34,243 nt of DNA from Bacteroidota bacterium (lineage in GTDB: Bacteria > Bacteroidota > Ignavibacteria > Palsa-1295): the NCBI GenBank assembly GCA_021825235.1, contig JAKAIL010000005.1, positions 1,887 through 36,129 on the forward strand, given 5' to 3'. The notes under the pieces were generated by a model. It had not been told where the DNA came from, did no database searches, and was given only the letters and a program-made list of their open reading frames with translations. The translations under genes were made by a program, and so were the position numbers. Shown here one piece after another: positions 1 to 9,900 of the stretch; the first letter of the stretch is position 1, and each line of letters starts with the position of its first letter.

Positions 1-956
1 AGAACGGTTGCTTCGAGTCCCTCCGCAAGGAAAACTGTGGGTTGCCACCCCAATTCGTTGTGTGATGCCGACCAGTCCAGCGCATACCGCCGATCATGGC
101 CGGGGCGATCCGCTACATTTCTAATGAGTTTGGCGAACTCGGATACATCCCGCCCCAAGCCTTGCGCAAGGACCTTCAGGATAAGATGGACCAATTCCAG
201 GTTGGATATTCCGACTTCATTTCCTTCCATCCCAGGACCGCCGAATTGATAAATTTGTCCCGCCTTTCCCCGTTCGAGCGCCGAGAGAATCCCAGCACAA
301 TGATCTTCCACGAAAATCCAATCGCGGACTTGCCGGCCATCGCCATAAACCGGAATGGGAGTTCCGGCCAGGGCATTGGAAACCACAGTGGGAATGAACT
401 TCTCGGGGTGCTGAAAACGGCCATAGTTATTCGTGCAGCGCGTTACGCGAATGTCGTACCCATGGGTATGGTGGTAGGAAAGCAGCAGATGATCGGCCGC
501 GGCTTTCGAGGCAGAATAGGCGCTCGATGGGTGAAGATTCGAATGTACGGTAAATTTCCCAATTCCTTCGATGGAACCATAGACTTCGTCCGTGGAAATC
601 TGGATAAAATGTTCCACGCCGTTTCGCCGAGCCGATTCCAACAGGGTTACCGCTCCAAGCACATTGGTTTCAACGAATGGGATGGCGTGAGAAATAGAAC
701 GGTCCACATGGGACTCCGCCGCGAAATTGATCACCGCATCGAATGGCTGGCCCTCCATGCCATTCAGGAATACCTTATCGAGCTTCGCCGCATCACGAAT
801 ATCGCCTTGCACAAAAGGCCGTAGTCCTTCGATATTCTTTGGGTTCCCGGCATACGTCATACGGTCATAAACCAAAACCCGGTGGCCATGACGCGCGGCA
901 TAGTGCGCAAAATTGGCGCCGATAAATCCGGCCCCGCCGGAAAGGAAAAGATTCAT
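1..956 (-). CDS. rfbB: dTDP-glucose 4,6-dehydratase, 3' end cut by the window edge
   Basis: Extended short-chain dehydrogenase that converts dTDP-glucose to dTDP-4-keto-6-deoxyglucose, the second step of dTDP-rhamnose-type sugar synthesis in the cytoplasm. Translating the minus strand from the ATG at 954-956 gives 318 codons open to position 1. Visible motifs are the NAD-binding glycine loop GGAGFIG (residues 7-13), AAESHVDRS (79-87), TDEVYG (122-127) and the catalytic pair YSASK (Y147, K151). The family is about 320-350 residues long, so only the last few residues are missing. The start codon shares one base with the stop of the upstream rfbA gene (TAATG), implying one transcript and translational coupling. 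Family assignment is firm; the final sugar product cannot be told from this window. Confidence 0.95.
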   Translation of the reverse strand, partial: MNLFLSGGAGFIGANFAHYAARHGHRVLVYDRMTYAGNPKNIEGLRPFVQGDIRDAAKLDKVFLNGMEGQPFDAVINFAAESHVDRSISHAIPFVETNVLGAVTLLESARRNGVEHFIQISTDEVYGSIEGIGKFTVHSNLHPSSAYSASKAAADHLLLSYHHTHGYDIRVTRCTNNYGRFQHPEKFIPTVVSNALAGTPIPVYGDGRQVRDWIFVEDHCAGILSALERGKAGQIYQFGGPGMEGNEVGISNLELVHLILKVLAQGLGRDVSEFAKLIRNVADRPGHDRRYALDWSASHNELGWQPTVFLAEGLEATV

Positions 957-1717
957 TAGGCTTCGGGGGGAGATTGACGGACTAACTCGTTCGCTCTCGC
1001 CAGGGATGGGAAGGTTCCGGCGTCGGACCAGTAGCCATCGAGCATTGCAGCGCGCAGGCGGCCCTGAGCCAGATAGGCATTATTCACGTCGGTAATTTCC
1101 AGTTCTCCACGTTCCGAAGGCTCGAGCGTGCGAATGATGTCGAATACATCCGACGGGTAGCAATAGACACCGGTTACTGCAAAATTGGAGGGCGGCAATT
1201 CCGGTTTTTCGATGATCCGAATTACGTTCGTTCCATCCAGTTCCGCAACGCCAAAGCGTTCGGCATCCGGAACTTCCTTAATAAGGATACGGGCAATGCC
1301 CGGCTCGGCAAGAAACTCCGTAATGAGCGGCGTAATGGGGTTCTCAAAAATATTATCGCCTAACATAACGCACATCGGCTGCCCACCGGTAAAGCGTTCC
1401 GCCAGTGCAAGGGCCTGCGCAATACCACCCGCTTCATCCTGCACGCGATAGGTAAGCGCGCAGTGGAAATCCTTTCCGGAGCCGAGCAGCGAAATAAAAT
1501 CGCCCATGTGTTCGGTGCCAGTGACGATTAGAATATCCTCGATGCCGGCAGCCACCAGCTTTTGGATCGGATAAAAGATCATTGGCATTTCGCCAATGGG
1601 CAGGAGATGCTTATTCGTGACCGTGGTACAGGGATACAGCCGGGAGCCTGAGCCTCCGGCCAGAATTATACCAACGCAATGGATGGAAGATCGAGAACGC
1701 AAGCGCGAAAACTCCAA
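956..1717 (-). CDS. rfbA: glucose-1-phosphate thymidylyltransferase
   Basis: Nucleotidyltransferase that makes dTDP-glucose from glucose-1-phosphate and dTTP, feeding the rfbB enzyme encoded next to it. The nucleotide-binding loop GGSGSRL is at residues 21-27, followed by NKHLLPI, then VMLGDNIF and an IIEKPELPPSN segment typical of the family. Length (253 aa) is slightly short of the usual 290, matching the shorter sugar-nucleotidyltransferase forms. The start is uncertain: the only upstream option is TTG at 1715-1717, an in-frame stop lies two codons before it, and homologues normally begin right before VGIILAGG, so about 13 leading residues are probably not conserved. Gene order rfbA-rfbB with a one-base overlap supports a dTDP-sugar operon. 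Confidence 0.92.
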   Translation of the reverse strand: MEFSRLRSRSSIHCVGIILAGGSGSRLYPCTTVTNKHLLPIGEMPMIFYPIQKLVAAGIEDILIVTGTEHMGDFISLLGSGKDFHCALTYRVQDEAGGIAQALALAERFTGGQPMCVMLGDNIFENPITPLITEFLAEPGIARILIKEVPDAERFGVAELDGTNVIRIIEKPELPPSNFAVTGVYCYPSDVFDIIRTLEPSERGELEITDVNNAYLAQGRLRAAMLDGYWSDAGTFPSLARANELVRQSPPEA

Positions 1718-1818
1718 ATGTTAGCCTCAAAACACTCATATTTGGAATCCGTTCAGTACGAATCGCTTCTTCCGTTCCTTGCTGAAACGAAGGCAGGTAT
1801 GTCGCCGTAACTCATCTC

Positions 1819-2454
1819 ATGCCTAATCTTCGGAATGTCTATTTCCTGGCCTTACTGCTTCTGCTAATAGTCGGCTCCTGCACGCCTAAATCGGATGCAG
1901 CAAAACTCGTTGCAATGACTTCCGACTCCACAACCCAACACGCTACGTTTGCGATGGGATGTTTCTGGCATTCCGAAGAAATCTTCCTGGAAATTAAAGG
2001 GGTCAAAAATGCCCTTCCCGGCTACTGCGGAGGAACAGAACCCGATCCATCTTACGAAATGGTTGGATCCGGTACAACGCGGTATGCCGAATCGGTGGAC
2101 GTGGAATACGATCCTTCCCAAATCAGCTACGCGGAACTACTGCGAGTTTTTTTCGCCGAGCACGATCCCACCACGCCGGACCGCGAAGGGCCCGACGAAG
2201 GCCCGCAATATCGCTCGGCTATCTTCTACCACAATTCCGAGCAACAGGCAGAAGCAGAACACTACATGAAGCAAATTGCTGGAAAATATTCTTCACCGAT
2301 CATTACCGAACTTGCCCCGTTTACGAAATTTTATCGTGCGGAATCCTACCATCTGCGTTACTATCGACATCACCCAGACAACCCCTACATCGCCGAAGTC
2401 ACGCGCCCGGAAGTCGAGAAATTTCGGCACGATTTTCCGCAATTATTGAAATGA
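1819..2454 (+). CDS. msrA: peptide methionine sulfoxide reductase MsrA, predicted lipoprotein
   Basis: Reduces methionine-S-sulfoxide residues in oxidised proteins. The catalytic signature GCFW is at residues 47-50 (nucleophile Cys48), followed by the family segments GYCGG, YESVDVEYDP-like (AESVDVEYDP), QYRSAIFYH and FYRAESYHLRYY. The N-terminus is a lipoprotein signal: a short basic start, a leucine-rich stretch (residues 9-18) and a lipobox ending GSC with Cys21. The enzyme should therefore be exported and anchored in the envelope, unlike the cytosolic form. No MsrB domain is fused. It is transcribed divergently from rfbA (101-bp gap holding both promoters) and convergently with the heptosyltransferase gene, 23 bp away, with no obvious terminator between. 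Confidence 0.93.
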   Translation: MPNLRNVYFLALLLLLIVGSCTPKSDAAKLVAMTSDSTTQHATFAMGCFWHSEEIFLEIKGVKNALPGYCGGTEPDPSYEMVGSGTTRYAESVDVEYDPSQISYAELLRVFFAEHDPTTPDREGPDEGPQYRSAIFYHNSEQQAEAEHYMKQIAGKYSSPIITELAPFTKFYRAESYHLRYYRHHPDNPYIAEVTRPEVEKFRHDFPQLLK

Positions 2455-2477
2455 GGCCATAGGATAGTTTTGAGTTA

Positions 2478-3485
2478 TTACGCCTTCTCCAATAGCATTT
2501 CGGTAACTTTTGAGAGGACAGTGCCTACTTCTATCCGCTCCATACATTCATGAGTATGGACCGGGCAGGTGTGGCCCCCGTGCGGAGTGCAGGGGCGACA
2601 CCAAAGACCCAGCAGTTCCATAACTTCCCCACAACCCAACGGCGGAGCGAAGCCAAACGCTGGGACTGTCGGGCCGAACATCGTTAACACTTTCGTACCT
2701 ACAGCAACGGCCCCGTGCGCCGGAGCGCTATCGTTCGAGACCAACAACTTCGAACGCCGAACGGCGTCCATCGCTGCGATGAAACTTACCACTCCGGCAA
2801 GATTCAGAACAGTCCCTTCTGCACAGACAGCAACCACCTCGCGCCCAATTTCCACGTCCTCGGAACCGCCAATAACTACGACCCCCATTCCCTGCTGTGT
2901 AAGGCGCTTCGCCAATTCGAGAAATTTCGAATTGCCCCATTTCTTCGTTTCCCATACACTGCCCGGTGCAAGCGCTATAACGATTTCGAATTCGCTAAAG
3001 AAAAAATCCCACTGCAAAATGGGCGATGGGCAAAGCCGCGGCAACAACGTTATTTCAACAGTTGGAAAAACTGCTTCGAGTGGTACGATGGCGCGTTCGT
3101 AACGATTTTGCCAGTTTGCATCTATTATAGTATGAGTAAGACCGGCGTGCTTCATCGCCTCGAATCCAATTTTCGCGTTGCACTCGACTAACGAAGCCAG
3201 GCGTTGGGAGCGGACCGAAGCATGCAACAGAAAGAGCGTATCGAATCCACAGGCATTCAATTCCGCAGCCTTTTTCCTGATTCCTTCCGTGCCGGATTCC
3301 GAGCCATGTTTGTCAAAGGTCAGAACAGAATCGACATCGGGTGAAGCAGCGATCACTTCGTTTACACCCGGGCGAACTAGGTAGGTTACACGAGAATCCC
3401 GCTCAGCAGTTTTTATTGCATGAGCGAGCGAAAGCGAGATAATCGCATCGCCCAAAAACGCGGTTTCAATGACAAGCGCGTTCAT
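2478..3485 (-). CDS. GT9-family (ADP-heptose:LPS heptosyltransferase-like) glycosyltransferase
   Basis: Glycosyltransferase of family GT9, which adds heptose-like sugars to the inner core of lipopolysaccharide on the cytoplasmic side of the inner membrane. The N-terminal Rossmann half begins NALVIETAFLGD, and the C-terminal half has the family features LAPGSVWETKKW and a nucleotide-sugar site SNDSAPAHGAVAVGTKVLTMFGPT. A Cys-rich segment near the C-terminus (LWCRPCTPHGGHTCPVH) occurs in a subset of GT9 proteins. I start at the ATG at 3483-3485, which overlaps the stop of the upstream acyltransferase gene (ATGA); an in-frame start 39 bases further upstream is less likely. Last gene of a three-gene overlapping envelope operon. 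Whether the acceptor is true LPS cannot be decided here. Confidence 0.9.
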   Translation of the reverse strand: MNALVIETAFLGDAIISLSLAHAIKTAERDSRVTYLVRPGVNEVIAASPDVDSVLTFDKHGSESGTEGIRKKAAELNACGFDTLFLLHASVRSQRLASLVECNAKIGFEAMKHAGLTHTIIDANWQNRYERAIVPLEAVFPTVEITLLPRLCPSPILQWDFFFSEFEIVIALAPGSVWETKKWGNSKFLELAKRLTQQGMGVVVIGGSEDVEIGREVVAVCAEGTVLNLAGVVSFIAAMDAVRRSKLLVSNDSAPAHGAVAVGTKVLTMFGPTVPAFGFAPPLGCGEVMELLGLWCRPCTPHGGHTCPVHTHECMERIEVGTVLSKVTEMLLEKA

Positions 3486-4294
3486 TCTTTCGCGTGTTTC
3501 CAACGGCGGTGTTGCCACAGCCAAAACTCCGGCTTTTCCCGAATGGCATCTTCCAATACATTCGTATGGCGCGCCGTTAGCTCACGAACGCTCTCTGCAG
3601 TGGTCTCCGTTAGGTCATCGAACGGAACCTGCATAAAACGGCAACGATATCCCTGGGAAGTGATTTCAAACGGCTGAAGAAAAAGAATCGGGGCACGCGT
3701 TGCGAGCGCCAGACGAGCCGTCCCTTCAAAGGTTGGGACATCCCGCCCAAAGAACGGAACCCGAACGTCCTCCGGTGACGCTGTTTGGTCACCCAGAATC
3801 GCAAGGAGTTCCCTATTTCGCAAGGCGCGATAGATCGCGCGGACGTTCCCGGCATCGAGCATTCTATTGCCGAAGCGACTCCGCATCGCAACGAGAAATC
3901 GTTCGGCAATCGTGGAACGCTGGTTCTTTATGATGACATCGAGCGGTTGCCCGACTCGAAGTGCACACCCTAATGCGAGCCATTCCCAATTTGCCAGATG
4001 GCCCGATAGCAGAATCGCGCCCTGCGAAGCTTGGATCAGTGGCAAGAATTCCTCGATATTCACAATGTCCAGACCTGCGCGGACCTTCTCGTTTCGTGCA
4101 TAGCGCAGAAAGAGAAATTCGAAAAATACCCGGCCTAAATTGGAATAACTGCGCGCGGCAATACTTCGCCGGCGGTGCTCGCTATAGTCCGGGAATGCCC
4201 GATCAAGATTTTGAGTGGTGACCGTTCGGCGGATTCCGATCCAGAACGCAATCCGCCCCAGCATGGCACCCACCGCACGAAGCACCAACAACAT
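3482..4294 (-). CDS. LpxL/HtrB-like lipid A biosynthesis acyltransferase
   Basis: Lysophospholipid-acyltransferase-fold enzyme of the lauroyl/myristoyl acyltransferase family that adds secondary acyl chains to lipid A at the inner membrane. A hydrophobic N-terminal stretch (about residues 1-20) is the membrane anchor. The catalytic HX4E motif is visible as HLANWE (His99, Glu104), followed by later family segments ILGDQTAS, VPFFGRDVPTFEGTARLA and an FWLWQHRRWK end. I choose the ATG at 4292-4294, whose first base overlaps the stop of the GWxTD gene (TAATG); a TTG 36 bases upstream is the alternative. The gene overlaps the GT9 gene by four bases, so acylation and core glycosylation are co-expressed. 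Length (270 aa) is normal to slightly short. Confidence 0.88.
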   Translation of the reverse strand: MLLVLRAVGAMLGRIAFWIGIRRTVTTQNLDRAFPDYSEHRRRSIAARSYSNLGRVFFEFLFLRYARNEKVRAGLDIVNIEEFLPLIQASQGAILLSGHLANWEWLALGCALRVGQPLDVIIKNQRSTIAERFLVAMRSRFGNRMLDAGNVRAIYRALRNRELLAILGDQTASPEDVRVPFFGRDVPTFEGTARLALATRAPILFLQPFEITSQGYRCRFMQVPFDDLTETTAESVRELTARHTNVLEDAIREKPEFWLWQHRRWKHAKE

Positions 4295-5736
4295 TAGTGG
4301 GCAAGGCGCAGGGCCTCGGTGGTCAGCCAATTGGGATCGTAGGTTTGACCAATCACATTCGAACTGACGAGGGAATAATTCCCGCCTCCCATGCGGTCCA
4401 CAAAATCGAATTCCGGGAAATTGCCACTACCCGGTTGAAGGTGAATCGTAGGATCAGGATCATATTGCCAAATGGTATAAGGCTTGTATCCTGCCGTATA
4501 ATACTCATCATCTACTCGCACCGGCGGTCCATATACAATCAGCACCTTACCTCGGCCGGTTTTCCACCCGGGTGTTTTTTCAAACGTGTACTTGGTATTA
4601 GCTTCGTTCAGGCGCTTCATAAATGTGCGATAGGCATCGAGCGGACGAACAGAATTTCGCTTTGCATCCTGAGCCAGCCAGAACGCATACAGAAAATGCT
4701 GCTTATCTACTAACGTTTTTTCTTTCCGAGCGAGGTTCCTGTCGTTATCGTTGCCCCAGTACATGGATTGTTCTATCAGCAGGTCCGCACCAGCCTCGTC
4801 GAGTTTGGCAAAATCGGTCGCATCGAAGGGTACCGAATCCGTGGATAAGCCTGCAGGCGCGGGTGGCGGCGCTTGCTGAAGGGTGAGATCCGAAGCATAA
4901 TAAAAAGTCTTTCCCGTTTCGGCCACTACCGCGTCCTGTGATTTCACTTGCACGCGCAGACGGTAGGAATCGGATGCGAGCCCATCGATATCCAACCCGA
5001 GAATAAGCGGTATCACGGCGCCGGCAAGAGGAACTTTATCCGTACTGGTCAGGATGACCCTCCCGGTTCCATCGACAACGGACGTAATAACATCCGCGCT
5101 CTGGGCCGGGTCCACCGCCGATTGTGGAACGTAAAGCTCGGTATAATAGTACAGTTTGGTATAATTCTCGCCAAAAATTCCCGACGGATTGGGGGTTACG
5201 ATATACCCCGCCTTTTCGAAGGGACTGGTAACTCCATTTGCTGGGGCAACCTGAGAGGAAAGCTCGATGCCAGCCAGCACGAATTTTTGCGTGTCTCGAT
5301 CGGGTAGCCGAAGTGGAATTACAATCGTGTCATAGACCGCATTCCCATTCTTCTCACCAGCCCTCCAAAGAAACGCTGCGGTTGTCGTATCACCGTAAGG
5401 CACCGCAAACGCGGTGGCTCCGAGAAGCTTATTCGCTCCGGCAGAATCGAACTGGGCTTGCGTACAGGGACACTGGACGGTATCGTGTATATCCTTGGTT
5501 TGAGCGATAGCGCCATTCTGCCATATCTCCGCTTTGGCATGCGTTATGGCCGTCCAAACGCCATTGGTCTGTTTGAAGGCCAGCGCGCGCTGAAGTACGC
5601 CGTAGTCAATCTCCACTTCTGCATGGTTCGTATCGTATCGAAAGGCGGCCGCATCCGCCTCCAGAGGGCTCTGCGCAAAAGCGCACAGAGGCACCGAGAG
5701 GAGTAGCGCGCAGAGAAAAACAAGGCGGTGTTTCAT
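4294..5736 (-). CDS. GWxTD-domain secreted protein
   Basis: A 480-residue exported protein with a clear signal peptide (MKHRLVFLCALLL..., cleavage after AFAQ). The C-terminal region contains the GWxTD-type domain: QSMYWGNDNDRNLARKEKT, then PGWKTGRGKVLIVYGPPVRVDD (Gly390-Trp391), then IWQYDP and an FEF/FVD strand, the usual ending. This domain is found mainly in Bacteroidota, Acidobacteriota and relatives and has no established biochemical role. The region before it (about 25-290) looks like beta-sandwich material. It is the first gene of the envelope operon leading into lipid A acyltransferase and GT9 genes; the one-base stop/start overlap argues for coupling. A 131-bp gap separates it from the PorV-like gene upstream. 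The link to envelope assembly is inferred only from context. Confidence 0.85.
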   Translation of the reverse strand: MKHRLVFLCALLLSVPLCAFAQSPLEADAAAFRYDTNHAEVEIDYGVLQRALAFKQTNGVWTAITHAKAEIWQNGAIAQTKDIHDTVQCPCTQAQFDSAGANKLLGATAFAVPYGDTTTAAFLWRAGEKNGNAVYDTIVIPLRLPDRDTQKFVLAGIELSSQVAPANGVTSPFEKAGYIVTPNPSGIFGENYTKLYYYTELYVPQSAVDPAQSADVITSVVDGTGRVILTSTDKVPLAGAVIPLILGLDIDGLASDSYRLRVQVKSQDAVVAETGKTFYYASDLTLQQAPPPAPAGLSTDSVPFDATDFAKLDEAGADLLIEQSMYWGNDNDRNLARKEKTLVDKQHFLYAFWLAQDAKRNSVRPLDAYRTFMKRLNEANTKYTFEKTPGWKTGRGKVLIVYGPPVRVDDEYYTAGYKPYTIWQYDPDPTIHLQPGSGNFPEFDFVDRMGGGNYSLVSSNVIGQTYDPNWLTTEALRLAH

Positions 5737-5867
5737 ATTCAGAGTATTATGTATCGCTACGGCCGGGGTTTGGTTTCAGCAGCATGAACCGTTGAAAAAA
5801 CTCCGAACGGCAGTAACAATCCCCGTCGCGGCTATTCACGCGCCACTCCGCCAGCGGCGAAGCCGTC

Positions 5868-6989
5868 TTACTGGAACGTCGCGCTAAGGGATATACGGTT
5901 GATCCCCCCTAAGGTCCTCGTGGTGTTATAGGAATAATCCACTACGCCAGAGAAATTTTCCGTTTTGAAATGGAACCCGGCCCCTACACCAAGTCCTAAC
6001 TGGTCCTGATTGAATGCATAGCCGGCGCGGAAGGCCGCCATATCGTTCCAAACATATTCGGCGCCAAGATTATATTGCTCCGGACCGTCGGAATGGGTGG
6101 AAAAATCGAAGTCCGCATTAAGCTGTTGGTTCTCCACCTTCCCCTGCAATAGATCGGTTGCCAGGCCAATACGGAAAATGAGTGGCAACGGAAAGTTACC
6201 CGTAAGCAAGGCGCCCGAGAGAGAATCCCGATAGGCATTCGTGTAGGGATTGTTCGCAATAAAATCGAGGCTATTGCCGGTGAAATTCCGGTCGGCCCCC
6301 AAGTTCGAAAGGTCCATCGAGATCGTCATGTGATAGAAATCCGTCAGGTATAGCGAACCGGCGTCGAAGGCCAGGCCATCGGCGCTCATATCCAGAATGG
6401 AACTCCGCAGATATTTCACGCTCGCCCCGAAGCTGAATCGGTCGGTGAGCGAACCGGCCACCGTAGCAGAGAAGGAAAGGTCATTGGCATTGAACGTCCC
6501 GGCATTTGCATCCTGCTGAATGGTTGCTTTCGACAAATTGCCGTAGTCCACCATGGTTAGCGCAAAGCCGGCGCGATACCGTTCGCTAATGGGTAGCGTG
6601 GCCGCAATGAAGTTCTCCGTCACACCCGCGAACCAACTCGTGTACGATGCGCCGACATTAATTCCCGGCAAATTCGCAATCCCGGCGGGATTCCAATACA
6701 GCGCGGTAATGTCCTTGGCCAGTGCGCTATAGGCGCCGGCCATACCCGAGGCGCGCGCTCCAATCCAAAGTTTCGTGAAGGTCGATCCCGAAGCACCTGC
6801 ATTGGTAAAGTTTGCCGCCGTTGTGGACGTGGTAACTCCGCCCTGTGCAAACGCCGGAATGGAGACGAACAGGAGCAGGACAAGAGCGAGTATCCCTCGC
6901 ACGTAGGTGCCTCGCTCGCGACGTTGGTTCAAAGAGTTCATAGTCATTAGTTGCCGTTTCACTATAATGATCGTTGTTGTTCGTTCCAT
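5868..6989 (-). CDS. PorV/PorQ-family outer-membrane beta-barrel protein
   Basis: Predicted outer-membrane barrel of the PorV/PorQ (UPF0164-like) family, whose characterised member PorV shuttles type IX secretion substrates at the cell surface. After a long basic N-region, a signal peptide (GILALVLLLFVSIPAFAQ, ending near residue 49) is followed by the hallmark sequence FTKLWIGARASGMAGAYSALAKDITALYWNPAGIA. The remaining amphipathic strands end in an aromatic C-terminus (ISLSATFQ). The ATG at 6987-6989 overlaps the stop of the 1305-aa gene by one base (TAATG), which supports this start; Met15 or Met17 would give a more standard signal peptide. Third gene of an operon with a TonB-type receptor and the 1305-aa protein, suggesting a shared surface or secretion function. 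Confidence 0.88.
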   Translation of the reverse strand: MERTTTIIIVKRQLMTMNSLNQRRERGTYVRGILALVLLLFVSIPAFAQGGVTTSTTAANFTNAGASGSTFTKLWIGARASGMAGAYSALAKDITALYWNPAGIANLPGINVGASYTSWFAGVTENFIAATLPISERYRAGFALTMVDYGNLSKATIQQDANAGTFNANDLSFSATVAGSLTDRFSFGASVKYLRSSILDMSADGLAFDAGSLYLTDFYHMTISMDLSNLGADRNFTGNSLDFIANNPYTNAYRDSLSGALLTGNFPLPLIFRIGLATDLLQGKVENQQLNADFDFSTHSDGPEQYNLGAEYVWNDMAAFRAGYAFNQDQLGLGVGAGFHFKTENFSGVVDYSYNTTRTLGGINRISLSATFQ

Positions 6990-9900
6990 TATTTCGATTG
7001 AGCTACGACCACTGCGAACTTCGTTGTCGTCTCGCCGATCTCCGCTCCGGTAATGGGATCCTTTGCGATGATTCGCGCAAAGAGTACCTGGCTGCCAACG
7101 CGCTGCTTACCACTCGTCAGCAGGTTCCACGTCTCGGTCGATGACTGATCGGCTAATTGGCTATAGTCATAGGTCGTTGTTGTCTGAGCCGGATCGTTTG
7201 GATTCTGAGTGGTCGTGGACTGATATCCGATATGCTCGATCGTGTTTACCAGCGTTCCATCGAGCGCATAAATCTCGATGGTACACCGCGGTGGAAGCCG
7301 AGTAAAGAATATCTTGGCGTTATCGGTCGAAGTCTGACCGAGATGCGTTACCACGTACGGGTTCGGCACGACCTGCACCTGCGAAAGCATGGAATTGGTG
7401 TAGTTGCTTAGATTCGAGAAATCGACTTTTGGCCCACTCTCGGTTATAATTGAGAACTTCGCTCCTGGGAACGGAAGATTTTTCGCCAACCCCGTGAACG
7501 ATAACAGAATCTTATCACCCGGCTTGAAATCGTTGGTATGCGGGGCTGTGTGACCCGGAGCGATTCCCCCAATGGTGTCACCAATAAGCGAACCACCCTG
7601 ATCGACAATTTCCGGAGCATTGAAGATGATCTCCGCTCCGCCGACACTCAGTTTATGAACCGCGTAGTGATAGAGACCGTTATAGCTCACATTCTCCATC
7701 GGGAAGTAATACGGTCCTACCGTTGCGCCCTGAGCAGGGCCCTGACCATCAAAGCCGGCATTGACATGCGATTGGCTTGGTGCCACCATATCGTGGTAAT
7801 GGAACGCTACCATTTGATACCAGCCGGGGTTCGGCACGCGCATCGTATCCGGATCATTGAAGGCCGGGTAATCGGGTTTTACATTCGGATTGATATTCGA
7901 ATAATACCGATAATCGTATTCCACCGTCATATTCTGCGTGGAATCTGCGGCGGTGGGCTGCACTTCCCGCAGAATCGAATTCGGACAAATAGTATCGGCG
8001 AGACGGACTGTAATTGGCAGCACCGTCGGGTAGATTGGAGTGGTGGCGCCATTGAGGTAAATCGGCACCGGCCCCGGTGAAATCGAATCGCCGAAATCCA
8101 CTTCGTAGGTCGTCTGTCCTAAAGCACCTAAGAACGAGGGACGTGTACTTCCCTGGCCATTATGCAGTACCGAATCGGTGGGCAGATTATATATAGTTTG
8201 GTTCGAATCGCCGTCGCTGCCATTATTGGTACGCCGCGAAAGCCGCAGAATATTGGGGTCTCCTTGCCCCTCCACCCTTACGGAACTTAAGCGGTACGGC
8301 GTGTTCAGTTGCTCGAGATTGACATCGGCCAGCACTTTGAAGGCATTGTCCACCGATTGATTCGGCGCGAACGCCGTATTATCCGTGGTGAATGCTGCCA
8401 CGAATACGGAATCAGGCGATAAGCTGCCCATCACATGTTTTACAATCGTACCCGGTAGCACCGTGGGGAAATAATATGCCGTCGTATGATTAGCAGGATT
8501 TTGCAACTTTGCATAGGTATTCTGGATACCGTTTCGGGTATCGGTAACATCCACATACAAGTACATGGGACTTTGATCCAATGCATTATCGACATATTCG
8601 GTCCATCGAGGCTGGAAGCTTACGTTAATCGTGTCATCCGTAAATAACTTCGCGAAAATGCCGGTATCGACAATATCCAGCCGAACGTCTAATACCCCAC
8701 CGGCATTTGGATTTCCACTTCCGGCTTCGCAATTGCCAGCAATATTCGAGGCGGTGTCCCCATTGAACGGAACCAGGTATGGAGGCCGATTTGGTATGCC
8801 CACCACGAAATTCTTCGGCGCAACGACCGCCGTGTACAGCGGGCCAATACGATTGGTGGAATCATACTCGTCGTACGCGATTAGATAGTAGTAATAGGAT
8901 ACCCCATTGTAAAGACCTTCATTTCCCGTCAGAATTCCATCGTGATTATCATCCCCGATATCGAGGTACGAATGTGGGATCGGATGGGGAGTCGTGTTAA
9001 TCCTCGTATAATGGAAGTGATTAAAATGCCCTTGCGCATCGAAGACCGAATCGGTCCGGTAATCGTAGAGCTGCCATTGCCCCAGCATCACATCCGGGTT
9101 AATCCCGTCTGGGCGAATTGTGCTGTCATGGTCTGCCCGCGTGCTCCTCCAGAGTTGGTAACCAAGAAACGGAAGTGTTGCGTTAGGAGTAGCTACCGAA
9201 CCAGGTACACCGCTGACGAGGTCTACGCTACGCTCAGCGGTGCTATCCCACGTAAGGAGTACACTACGGTCCAGCGCGGTCGCTTTCAGGTTCGGAATAT
9301 TGGGTGGAACCGGCGAGAGAAAATGATTTACGGAGTAACCATACGTGGTATCTGGCTTGCCGGTAGAATCGACATTCACTGCGAGCACGGAAGAATCCAC
9401 CTCGCCAAAGACCTGATGCGCAAAATCGGTAAGCAGCAAGAGTGCCCCAAAATTCTTGCGATAGTCCTTATCATCCACCTGAGCGATCGTAATCCCAACG
9501 ACGGTTTCAACCGATTTACCAGGAGGAAGCGTAAAAGGACCGGTTGCCATCATCAATCGTTGATCGTTGTACGCACCGTTAAATCCATCTTTTGCACCGG
9601 AGGAAACGAAGTCATATCGCAAGTCCTCGGTTGAAGGATCATTTGTGATTACCCAATCTTTAAACGTCACCAGACCACGTTGATTCTTCTGGAACAGGCT
9701 GTTCGGACCGTAACCGTGCAAAGCCGCACTATCGTCATTGGCAACAATATTACCAGCCGAATCGATGACGGGGCTTTCCAGGAAGCTGAATCCGATCCAT
9801 CCGTACTGGATACCATTGGGGGGTGAATTGTAATTGGTCCATTGAACTCCCATATTCAACTTCGTGGGATCCGAACGATAGGGCTCACGCAAGGCGGCAA

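Noticed and set aside
96-824. Long plus-strand open frame at the left edge
   Set aside because: It is antisense to rfbB, whose minus-strand frame carries all dehydratase motifs; the plus frame has no recognisable domain.
1660-1750. Hydrophobic leader-like frame (MSVLRLTFGVFALAF) overlapping the rfbA start
   Set aside because: It runs out of frame into rfbA and has no domain; probably a chance frame, although the unclear rfbA start deserves caution.
5737-5867. Possible terminator between the PorV-like and GWxTD genes
   Set aside because: GC-rich inverted segments are present but none is followed by a T-run on the minus strand; no convincing terminator or promoter.
9000-9634. Plus-strand 230-codon frame inside the 1305-aa gene
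   Set aside because: Antisense to a gene with a clear signal peptide and domains; no ribosome-binding site or family resemblance.
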